A stretch of 13,419 bases of DNA from Gammaproteobacteria bacterium (GTDB lineage Bacteria > Pseudomonadota > Gammaproteobacteria > Xanthomonadales > Marinicellaceae). A program made the translations under genes and the position numbers. The stretch covers positions 1 through 13,419 of the forward strand of contig JAUHZH010000013.1 in NCBI GenBank assembly GCA_030426065.1, in the 5' to 3' direction. The notes beneath the pieces are model-generated. The model was not told the origin of the DNA. It did no database searches and was given only the letters and a program-made list of their open reading frames with translations. Below are positions 1-5,851 of this stretch, in pieces; the first letter of the stretch is position 1, and every line of letters starts with the position of its first letter.

Positions 1-402
1 CACGAAAGCGGTGGTGGGTTCCCGCGCATGAAGGCTGGACTGGGTGGACCCATCGGCAGCCCGACCGATCGTGGAAAACTTGTTCCTGGATACCGCGATC
101 CAAACTTGCCAGCGGTTGAAGTGATTGCACACAAAGAAACCCCTGGACTGGGTGATTTGGTCGAACGGCGCAAAGGTGACTGGCTGATTCAATTTGATGA
201 CAAAAGCATGAACCAACCCAATCAAAATGGTTGGAAAGTGCAAAAAGACGGCGGGGAATTCGATCAAATCACGGGTGCCACCATCACACCACGTGCCATT
301 GTCCAAGCCACTCACAAAGCCTTGCAATACTTCGAAACACATCAAAAACAATGGCTGGTGCCAGCCACCAAACAACAAAAAGGGGTGGTGTATGGGCAGT
401 GA
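1..402 (+). CDS. rnfG: RnfG/RsxG, electron transport complex subunit G (3' part, 5' end outside window)
   Basis: This is the C-terminal part of the FMN-carrying subunit of the Rnf/Rsx membrane complex, which passes electrons between ferredoxin and NAD coupled to ion transport, or reduces SoxR in enterics. Diagnostic stretches are HKETPGLGD (nt 130-156), WKVQKDGGEFDQ (232-267) and the flavinylation motif TGATIT (271-288), whose Thr carries covalent FMN in this family. The C-terminal FMN-binding domain is intact and ends in TGA at 400-402. The stop overlaps the rnfE start by 11 nt, as expected for an rnf operon. The reading frame is open from base 1. The first ~110 bases do not resemble RnfG in this frame, however, and fragments that do look right lie in other frames (see findings), so the upstream part may be damaged or mis-sequenced. 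Identity of the C-terminal half is firm. Confidence 0.88.
   Translation, partial: HESGGGFPRMKAGLGGPIGSPTDRGKLVPGYRDPNLPAVEVIAHKETPGLGDLVERRKGDWLIQFDDKSMNQPNQNGWKVQKDGGEFDQITGATITPRAIVQATHKALQYFETHQKQWLVPATKQQKGVVYGQ
381..386 (+). promoter_or_regulatory. Ribosome binding site of rnfE inside rnfG
   Basis: AGGGGT lies five bases ahead of the ATG at 392, inside the last codons of rnfG. It decides the rnfE start, because the open frame extends back to 227 over residues that are only an out-of-frame reading of rnfG. Confidence 0.6.
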
Positions 403-1045
403 ATCCAATCCAACCGCAGACAGGTTCATCAAAGACCGATTGTGGTACAACAACGCCGCCATGGTGCAAATGTTGGGTCTTTGTCCGCTGTTGGCTGTTT
501 CCAACACCGCCATCAATGCATTGGGCATGGGCCTGGCGACCCTGATGGTGTTGTTGGTCACCAACGCCCTGGTGTCGCTGATTCGACCCATCATTCACAA
601 AGAAATCCGCATCCCATTGTTTGTTTTGCTGATCGCGTCGGTGGTCACGGCTTTGGAAATGGTCATGAATGCTTTTTTCCACGAGCTGTACCTGTCACTC
701 GGTATTTTCATTCCTTTGATTGTCACCAACTGTGTGATCATGGCGCGGGCAGAGGCCTTTGCTTCAAAGAACAGCTTGTCTCAATCGCTTAAAGATGGCT
801 TGTTTGTGGCTTTGGGTTTTGCCTGGGTTTTGCTTTTGATTGGTGTGATGCGGGAAATCATCGGTCAAGGCACCCTGTTCTCAGGTGCCCATTTGCTGTT
901 GGGTGATTGGGGACAGCACATCGAAATTACTTTCCTCAATGACTACAGCGGCTTCTTGATTGCCATCCTGCCACCCGGGGCCTTTTTCGCATTGGGTTTG
1001 TTGGTGGCGTGGAAAAATCACAGAGACGCCATCAAACAAAAGTGA
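392..1045 (+). CDS. rnfE: RnfE/RsxE, electron transport complex integral membrane subunit E
   Basis: A 217-residue polytopic membrane protein of the Rnf/Rsx complex, paired with RnfA in the core. Near-invariant family segments are visible: VQMLGLCPLLAV (about residues 25-36), EIRIPLFVLLIASVV (71-85), LGIFIPLIVTNC (103-114), RAEAFA (119-124), REIIGQGTLF and LPPGAFFALGL. Cys31 in LGLCP and Cys114 in VTNC match the two cysteines that, with the pair from RnfA, hold the intramembrane [2Fe-2S] cluster in Rnf/Nqr complexes. About six membrane helices are apparent and the length is typical. The ATG at 392 is chosen because it follows a good ribosome site and aligns with family N termini. The start overlaps the rnfG stop, implying translational coupling. 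nth follows rnfE in E. coli, but here the operon appears to end and a convergent gene begins 16 nt downstream. I see no intrinsic terminator in that gap. Confidence 0.95.
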   Translation: MGSESNPTADRFIKDRLWYNNAAMVQMLGLCPLLAVSNTAINALGMGLATLMVLLVTNALVSLIRPIIHKEIRIPLFVLLIASVVTALEMVMNAFFHELYLSLGIFIPLIVTNCVIMARAEAFASKNSLSQSLKDGLFVALGFAWVLLLIGVMREIIGQGTLFSGAHLLLGDWGQHIEITFLNDYSGFLIAILPPGAFFALGLLVAWKNHRDAIKQK

Positions 1046-1061
1046 GTGCATTTTGATGGGT

Positions 1062-2663
1062 TCAAGGCGCACCAAATCCATTTCTGAAAAGAAAATCATG
1101 AACTGACTGGCCTTGGATTCTGAAACTGTGAATGGGCGTGTCTGGGTCATTGGTTTCGATGTAAACCATTGCAGTAGAAATGGAGAAAGCATTATTGGGT
1201 GTGAATCTGATTCTGAACGAAGATGACTGTGATGGGATCAAGAAATCAGTATGGGTCGGGTGGATCAGGTTAAATGCTTGGTGCACTTCGTTCTCTAAAT
1301 AAATGTTTCTGATGAACAAAACAGAGTCACCCGAGTTGTTGACTGTGAACGCTTTGACGTTCGTTGTGTGGTTGTTAACGGCTGCTCCAAAGTTTGTCAT
1401 GTCACTGTGTTCGGGTGTGATGTCACCAGAAGCAATCTCTACACCATTCCCCAAAATAGTGACATTTTGACTGTTCTTGCAGGTGTCAGTGAATGCATCA
1501 CCATCTGATGGTATGAACAGTTCAGAAGCATCAAAAAAGTCATCATTGTCTGTGGTCGCATTTGAATCGGAATCTGCCGCATTGTTGAAGAACGTGATTT
1601 CACATCCAATCACCCGGGGCAGTTGATCGGGCATGCCATGGTTGTTTGTGTTGATTTGTGTGTTGCTGTGAAGGATGAATAAACCACCACCCAATCCTTT
1701 GGCTTGGTCGGAAGCCATGGCATGGTTTTGATGGAACTCGACTTGTTTCATTGTGATTTGCCCTGACCTAACAAACATGGCACCTCCCAGTCCTGCAGCA
1801 TTTTTACCGTGTGCTGCAAATCCAGGTTGTCCATGGGTGTTGTAATAACTGGCTGTACCACCCCCGCCACCGAATCCGCCGTGACCACCGCCAAAATTTG
1901 GACTGTAATTGAGGGTGTGCCCGCCACCGCCGCCAAAGCCACCATCGAATCCATAAAAATCAAAGGAATGTGAGCCACCACCGCCAAAACCACCGGCATA
2001 CGGCGGCGGCAAATAATTGCCACCCCCGCCAAAATGTGGGTCATAGTTGCGGTAATTGCCGTAGCCTCCATAACCGCCATTCACGAAATTGCCCATTGCA
2101 CTGCCAAAGAGTCCACCGCCTCCATAGTAATTTCCGTCGCCAAACATACCACCACCACCTTGGGCGTTGGGGACATTTAAATCTCCCCCTTGTGCAGCGT
2201 TGTTACTGAATGTGACGTCATTTAACTGCACAAGTCCATCATAGATGAACAGGGCACCACCCAGACCCGCACCGGCTCCGCCTTTTAAACTCCCTCCACC
2301 TTTGGCCATGCCATTGGTGATTTCAAGGTTATTGAGGTTCACAGCACCTGACTTGATGAACAAGGGTCTGAATTGGTTATTGCCGTTGACAGTTTTTTTT
2401 GTGTTGAATCCTTGAATGGTGATGTTGGAGTCAATCAGTCGTTTGGGCACACCCGTCAAGGTTATGTCAGTATGTAATTCAATGACATCATCACCATCGG
2501 TCTCATTTGCTTGTAAAATGGCCCAACTCAGTGTGTTTTCAATTAAACCTGTTCCGTCGTCGGCGGTTTGGGTGACTGGGATGGTAGCTGCAGTTGCAAT
2601 GCTGTGACCCAGTACGCATGAGATGGTTAAGGACAAAGGGTGCTTGAGCAATTTTTTGGACAT
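1062..2663 (-). CDS. Secreted Gly-rich beta-helix (PMP-repeat-like) protein with C-terminal choice-of-anchor-D-like domain
   Basis: A 533-residue exported protein of unknown function. Residues 1-26 form a signal peptide (KKLLKHP, hydrophobic core, ATAA cleavage region). Residues ~30-330 look like a right-handed beta-helix, with a polymorphic-outer-membrane-protein-type unit GLGGAxFIxxGxVxxxxVxFxxNxA at about 133-157, a second at 291-316 and a third, weaker one from 323. Between the first two units sits a ~130-residue Gly/Tyr/Phe-rich low-complexity insertion (about 158-290) with many GGGG or GGGGG runs. Residues ~435-518 (VNNSGDSVLFIRNIYL..., FRIRFTPNN, YIETNDPD) resemble choice-of-anchor D / ASH-like Ig domains. 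The chain ends in DFLFRNGFGAP. The open frame extends to a TTG at 2687, but ATG 2663 gives the clean signal peptide. Neither start has a good ribosome site. The gene is convergent with rnfE and divergent from the DUF368 gene. A surface-exposed or adhesive role is inference only. Confidence 0.8.
   Translation of the reverse strand: MSKKLLKHPLSLTISCVLGHSIATAATIPVTQTADDGTGLIENTLSWAILQANETDGDDVIELHTDITLTGVPKRLIDSNITIQGFNTKKTVNGNNQFRPLFIKSGAVNLNNLEITNGMAKGGGSLKGGAGAGLGGALFIYDGLVQLNDVTFSNNAAQGGDLNVPNAQGGGGMFGDGNYYGGGGLFGSAMGNFVNGGYGGYGNYRNYDPHFGGGGNYLPPPYAGGFGGGGSHSFDFYGFDGGFGGGGGHTLNYSPNFGGGHGGFGGGGGTASYYNTHGQPGFAAHGKNAAGLGGAMFVRSGQITMKQVEFHQNHAMASDQAKGLGGGLFILHSNTQINTNNHGMPDQLPRVIGCEITFFNNAADSDSNATTDNDDFFDASELFIPSDGDAFTDTCKNSQNVTILGNGVEIASGDITPEHSDMTNFGAAVNNHTTNVKAFTVNNSGDSVLFIRNIYLENEVHQAFNLIHPTHTDFLIPSQSSSFRIRFTPNNAFSISTAMVYIETNDPDTPIHSFRIQGQSVHDFLFRNGFGAP
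1792..2190 (-). repeat. Gly/Tyr-rich low-complexity coding repeat inside the beta-helix protein
   Basis: On the + strand this reads as repeated CCACC/CCGCC triplets, i.e. GGN glycine codons on the coding strand. It encodes blocks such as GGFGGGGSH, GGFGGGGGH and GGFGGGGGT separated by Tyr/Phe/Asn-containing spacers. The blocks are irregular in spacing and vary in codons, so this is protein-level low complexity and not a tandem DNA satellite or CRISPR. Confidence 0.75.
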
Positions 2664-2733
2664 AACAAATGGGCGTGGCTTGAGCAAGAAAGAAATCTTA
2701 TCATGCTGTGCTTCCTAGTAAAGAATATTAAAA

Positions 2734-3597
2734 GTGAAATTGATGCAATATATATGGATTTACATCAAAGGGATGATGATGGGTGTGGCGGATTTGGTGC
2801 CGGGGGTTTCTGGTGGCACGATTGCGTTGTTGGTGGGGGTTTATGAACGTCTGATTTCAGCCATAGCCTCAGTCAACGGCCAAGCATTCAAAGATGTGTT
2901 CTCAGGGCGATTCAAATCGTTTTGGAAAGCGATTGATGGTTGGTTTCTGTTGGCGGTGTTTGCTGGCATCATCTCATCGATCGTGTTGTTGGCATCGGTG
3001 ATCAAGTGGTTGTTGGCATCACATGCGGTTGTGACGTGGGCTTTTTTCTTTGGTTTGATTTTGGCGGCTGCTTTGCTGTTGTTGTGGCAACAAGGCAAGG
3101 GCCGGCTGATCGATGGTTTGTTTTTGATCATTGGCATCGTTTTGTGTTATTTACTCAGCAGCCAATCGGGTGACGTGCTCCCTGCCGGACTGTTGGGCAT
3201 ATTTTTGGCCGGTTGCATCGCCATTTGCGCCATGATTTTGCCAGGGTTGTCTGGGTCTTTGTTGTTGTTGCTGTTGGGGAAATACCAGACTTTATTAACG
3301 GCAGTTGAAGCCAAAGATTTTATTGTGCTTTTGGTGTTTGCTGGCGGCTGTGTGGTGGGGTTGTTGTCTTTTGCCAAATTGCTGAAATACCTGCTGTCTC
3401 GGTTCCACCAAACCATGATTTATTTTTTGGCCGGTTTGATGTTAGGCACCCTCCCGCGGGTCTGGCCCTGGCGTGCAAGTGACCAAGCAGTCTGGCCGTC
3501 GCAGTTTGATGAGCCGATGTTGCTTTGGGCAAGCATCAGCTGTGCCGTGGCAGTTGTGGTGGTGTTGGTTTTGAGTCGGTTGGGGAACAAAGGATGA
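2734..3597 (+). CDS. DUF368 membrane protein, PopT-type undecaprenyl-phosphate translocase
   Basis: A 287-residue polytopic membrane protein of the DUF368 family. Characterised members (PopT) return undecaprenyl phosphate, the lipid carrier of peptidoglycan and surface polysaccharide synthesis, across the cytoplasmic membrane. The family signature PGVSGGT is at residues 23-29 and its internal echo PGLSGS at 170-175, consistent with an inverted-repeat fold. About eight hydrophobic segments follow, and length is normal for the family. The start is uncertain: GTG at 2734 or ATG at 2743, neither with a strong ribosome site. Only 70 nt separate it from the divergent beta-helix gene start at 2663, so the promoters must lie there, but I see no convincing -35/-10 pair. 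The last codons overlap sbcB by ATGA, suggesting co-transcription and coupling. Assignment to the family is strong; the exact substrate is inferred from the family. Confidence 0.9.
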   Translation: MKLMQYIWIYIKGMMMGVADLVPGVSGGTIALLVGVYERLISAIASVNGQAFKDVFSGRFKSFWKAIDGWFLLAVFAGIISSIVLLASVIKWLLASHAVVTWAFFFGLILAAALLLLWQQGKGRLIDGLFLIIGIVLCYLLSSQSGDVLPAGLLGIFLAGCIAICAMILPGLSGSLLLLLLGKYQTLLTAVEAKDFIVLLVFAGGCVVGLLSFAKLLKYLLSRFHQTMIYFLAGLMLGTLPRVWPWRASDQAVWPSQFDEPMLLWASISCAVAVVVVLVLSRLGNKG

Positions 3598-5012
3598 AGA
3601 CATTTTACTGGTATGATTTGGAGACCTTCGGTATCAACACGCGCTTTGATCGCATCGCCCAATTTGCAGGGATCCGAACCGATGAAGATTTAAACCCTGT
3701 GGGCGAACCCGACATGTTCTATTGTCAGTTGCCGCCCGATTATTTGCCCACGCCAGAAAGTTGTTTGGTGACGGGCATCACGCCGCAACTGTGTCAAGAA
3801 AAAGGCATGGTTGAGGCAGCTTTTGCTGCCAAGATTCATGACATCTTTTCTCAAGAAAACACCTGTGTGGTCGGCTACAACAGCATCCGTTTCGACGATG
3901 AATGCATCCGGTCTCTCTTTTACCGCAACCTCTATGACCCTTACCAACGTGAATACATGAACGGCAACTCACGCTGGGATGTGATGGATTTGATGCGCGC
4001 CTGTCATGCTTTGCGACCTGAAGGAATCCAATGGCCACAAAGGGAAGATGGCATGCCAAGTTTTCGTTTGGAGCATCTGACCGAGGCCAATGGCTTGAAA
4101 CACGATGCAGCCCATGATGCTTTGTCGGACGTGGAAGCCACCATCCAAATGGCGCGGCTGGTGAAAGAAAAACAGCCCAAGTTGTTTGCCTATGCGCTTC
4201 AATTGCGGGAGAAAAACTTCATCAAACCGATGCTCAATTTCCCTTTGATGCAACCGATTGTGCATGTCAGTGGCAAAATTCCCGCATCACGTGGCTGTCT
4301 GTCGGTCTTTGTGCCACTGGCGCCTCACCCGAAAAATAAAAATGGTGTGGTGTGCTATGACTTGGCGTTTGCGCCCGATGATTTGTTGTCTTTATCCGTG
4401 GAGGACATTCGAGAGCGGATATACACGCCCCAGGGTGATTTGCCCGAAGGGGTGGAACGGGTACACTTGAAAACCATTCACATCAATAAGATCCCTTTTG
4501 TTGCCCCGCTTTCTGTGCTCAAAGACGTGGATTTAAAGCGCTTGGATTTGGATTATTCACTGTGTAAAGGCCATTTGGCACAAATCAAAGTCGGCAGTGC
4601 CGGACTGTCAGACAAAGTGGCCGAAGTGTTTAACCAACCTTTTGATGACCAAAATCAAGACGTTGATGAAATGATTTATTCGGGTTTTTTCTCATACCAG
4701 GACAAGGCTGAGCTGGAAGCCTATCGCCAAGCGCCCGCCACCGAAATTCCTTGGGGTCAGTCGGGTTTGAAGGACCCGCGCGCCGATGAACTGTTGAAAC
4801 GTTACAAAGCGCGAAACTTTCCAGAATGCTTGAGCGATAATGAACGCAGTGACTGGCAAAACAGCATCCAATGGCGCATGGAGCAGCGTTATGGCGAAGA
4901 ATTGGCTGTTTGGTTTGACTCACTTGAGCAGATCAGAAGCACGCACACCGATGAGCGAGACCAAGCCATCTTGGATGATTTGGAGCAGTATGTATACGGC
5001 TTGATGGGGTGA
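3594..5012 (+). CDS. sbcB: Exodeoxyribonuclease I (ExoI)
   Basis: A 472-residue 3'-5' single-strand DNA exonuclease used in recombination, mismatch repair and suppression of RecF-pathway defects, acting in the cytoplasm with SSB. It can be aligned along its length with E. coli ExoI. The DEDDh catalytic set is present: Asp8 and Glu10 in DLETFG, Asp101 in RFDDE, His174 and Asp179 in HDALSD, matching E. coli D15, E17, D108, H181 and D186. Other family stretches include GYNSIRFDDE, SLFYRNLYDPY, NSRWDVMDLMRACHALRPEGI, PSFRLEHLTEANG, HVSGK, VHLKTIHINKIP and RYKARNFPE. The ATG at 3594 is chosen because the frame upstream (to 3525) only reads through the DUF368 gene and the N terminus then fits the family. 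It overlaps the DUF368 stop by four bases (ATGA). Nothing appears missing. Confidence 0.96.
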   Translation: MKTFYWYDLETFGINTRFDRIAQFAGIRTDEDLNPVGEPDMFYCQLPPDYLPTPESCLVTGITPQLCQEKGMVEAAFAAKIHDIFSQENTCVVGYNSIRFDDECIRSLFYRNLYDPYQREYMNGNSRWDVMDLMRACHALRPEGIQWPQREDGMPSFRLEHLTEANGLKHDAAHDALSDVEATIQMARLVKEKQPKLFAYALQLREKNFIKPMLNFPLMQPIVHVSGKIPASRGCLSVFVPLAPHPKNKNGVVCYDLAFAPDDLLSLSVEDIRERIYTPQGDLPEGVERVHLKTIHINKIPFVAPLSVLKDVDLKRLDLDYSLCKGHLAQIKVGSAGLSDKVAEVFNQPFDDQNQDVDEMIYSGFFSYQDKAELEAYRQAPATEIPWGQSGLKDPRADELLKRYKARNFPECLSDNERSDWQNSIQWRMEQRYGEELAVWFDSLEQIRSTHTDERDQAILDDLEQYVYGLMG

Positions 5013-5027
5013 TTGGGGTGTGTTAAA

Positions 5028-5040
5028 GTGATGACATCAC
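5028..5040. repeat. Short palindrome GTGATG-A-CATCAC
   Basis: Two perfect 6-base arms around a single central base, in the 44-nt gap between sbcB and the exported protein gene. It could be an operator for a dimeric regulator, but there is one copy only and no recognisable promoter next to it. Confidence 0.3.
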
Positions 5041-5056
5041 ACACACGAAATATACA

Positions 5057-5575
5057 ATGAAGTTACCTCTGATGGCTTTGTTTTTGCTTTCATCGACTGC
5101 TCAAGCCAATATCGAACCGCACAGGTACGCACCTTTGTTTGATCAATACAAAGGCCATGTATCACTGGAACACACGGTCAGACAAATGCTGACGGATTTG
5201 GGCAATGGCGCTGACAGTCAACATTGGTCATTCCATCTTACGGTACCAGTCACTCAAAACAATCAAGACATCACCCATGGCCTGGATGGCCTGCCAGGCA
5301 GAGGGGGCGAAAGGATCTTGTCAATCCCATTTAAAAAAGACGCTTTTGACAGCCAAGAGGATTTGTTGAAAGAAGTGGCACGCATTGAAGCCAAAATTGA
5401 AACTCGGTCTGATGCCCAAGTGCCTCAATGCGGTTTGTTGCCAGAAGCATCTGAGTTGATGTTTGAAACCGCCAAGCCTGAAACCAAAAGGCAGTTGATT
5501 TATCGTTGCAAGGAAGTGGATTCAAAAATGACCTGGCAATTGCAATCAGCGGTTGAAACACTGCGTCATTTGTAA
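5057..5575 (+). CDS. Small exported protein of unknown function
   Basis: I do not recognise this 172-residue protein. It begins with a clear Sec signal peptide (MKLPLMALFLLSSTAQA, predicted cut after residue 17). The mature chain is hydrophilic, without further membrane segments, and has two cysteines (PQCGLL and YRCKEV) that could form a periplasmic disulfide. The middle contains a Gly-rich turn (GLDGLPGRGGE), and residues ~100-120 and 145-170 look helical and charged. It starts 44 nt after the sbcB stop with no obvious ribosome site; a 13-base palindrome (5028-5040) lies between. It may be read through from sbcB or have its own promoter. Coding status is supported by the signal peptide, its length and the absence of a better frame. 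Confidence 0.7.
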   Translation: MKLPLMALFLLSSTAQANIEPHRYAPLFDQYKGHVSLEHTVRQMLTDLGNGADSQHWSFHLTVPVTQNNQDITHGLDGLPGRGGERILSIPFKKDAFDSQEDLLKEVARIEAKIETRSDAQVPQCGLLPEASELMFETAKPETKRQLIYRCKEVDSKMTWQLQSAVETLRHL

Positions 5576-5606
5576 TTACTCAGCATCTTACTTGGCAAAT
5601 CAGAAT

Positions 5607-5626
5607 AATGTGATGTATTTCACATT
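5607..5626. promoter_or_regulatory. CRP/Clp-type binding site upstream of the S8 protease gene
   Basis: AATGTGATGTATTTCACATT is a perfect 7-base inverted repeat around a 6-base spacer. It contains TGTGA-N6-TCACA, the consensus half-sites of the CRP family (CRP in enterics, Clp in Xanthomonadales). Its centre is at 5616.5, about 168 bases ahead of the inferred start of the strong promoter at 5750-5778 and about 66 ahead of that of a weaker candidate (5649-5676). No T-run follows, so it is unlikely to be a terminator of the preceding gene. Confidence 0.6.
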
Positions 5627-5648
5627 TCGCTTGACCTTCAACACACCT

Positions 5649-5676
5649 TTGAAAGCAACGTTCAGTTTCATTTAAT
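5649..5676 (+). promoter_or_regulatory. Candidate weaker sigma70 promoter downstream of the CRP-type site
   Basis: TTGAAA (5649-5654), a 16-base spacer and TTTAAT (5671-5676) each differ from consensus at one position. The CRP-type site is centred roughly 66 bases ahead of the expected transcript start, near but not exactly at the spacings used by class I CRP promoters. This is a suggestion only. Confidence 0.3.
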
Positions 5677-5700
5677 GTCATCAAAAAAGAATAAGGCAGG

Positions 5701-5759
5701 CTTAAGTCAAAATAAAGCGCTGCTTTTCCGCATTAGATTAATTTATGGCTTGACTTAAG
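5701..5759. repeat. Inverted repeat CTTAAGTCAA ... TTGACTTAAG overlapping the protease promoter
   Basis: Perfect 10-base arms at 5701-5710 and 5750-5759, 39 bases apart. The right arm contains the -35 box of the protease promoter. A third CTTAAG lies at 5811-5816; with GGCTTAAG at 5699-5706 it forms another 8-base inverted pair (CTTAAGCC, 5811-5818). The layout resembles spaced operators for a regulator bound at and around the promoter. Confidence 0.5.
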
Positions 5760-5778
5760 AGTATTAAGTTGTTCTAAT
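5750..5778 (+). promoter_or_regulatory. Strong sigma70 promoter of the S8 protease gene
   Basis: TTGACT (5750-5755), a 17-base spacer and TCTAAT (5773-5778), with TGT directly ahead of the -10 box forming an extended -10. Each hexamer differs from consensus at one position. Expected transcript start is near 5785, giving a ~67-nt leader before the ATG at 5852. Confidence 0.65.
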
Positions 5779-5840
5779 GAGTCGCGATTTGAGGTGTATA
5801 ACAATTAGATCTTAAGCCTCAGACGTCTTTTTAAAAAATA

Positions 5841-5847
5841 GAGGAAG
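5841..5847 (+). promoter_or_regulatory. Ribosome binding site of the S8 protease
   Basis: GAGGAAG, with GAGGA six bases ahead of the ATG at 5852. It is among the best Shine-Dalgarno matches in the window and, with the promoter, suggests strong expression. Confidence 0.7.
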
Positions 5848-5851
5848 TTCA

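Noticed and set aside
227..391. Longer N-terminal extension of RnfE back to 227
   Set aside because: The extension overlaps rnfG, is unlike RnfE, and ATG 392 has a good ribosome site and family-typical N terminus.
1850..2160. Repetitive CCACCGCC pattern as a CRISPR or satellite
   Set aside because: Unit length and spacing are irregular and follow glycine codons of a secreted protein.
1748..2209. Open frames opposite and out of frame to the Gly-rich gene
   Set aside because: They arise from GGN/CCN-rich codons, have no signal or ribosome site and no family-like composition; the 533-residue frame with signal peptide is the credible one.
5051..5056. TATACA directly before ATG 5057 as a -10 box
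   Set aside because: It abuts the start codon and has no -35 partner at 16-18 bases; it would require a leaderless message.
5607..5626. Hairpin as a terminator for the exported protein gene
   Set aside because: The stem is AT-rich and no T-run follows; the match to a CRP-type site explains it better.
5821..5838. AGACGTCT palindrome and T/A run in the protease leader as a terminator or riboswitch
   Set aside because: The stem is only four base pairs with no loop, and no known riboswitch core is visible.
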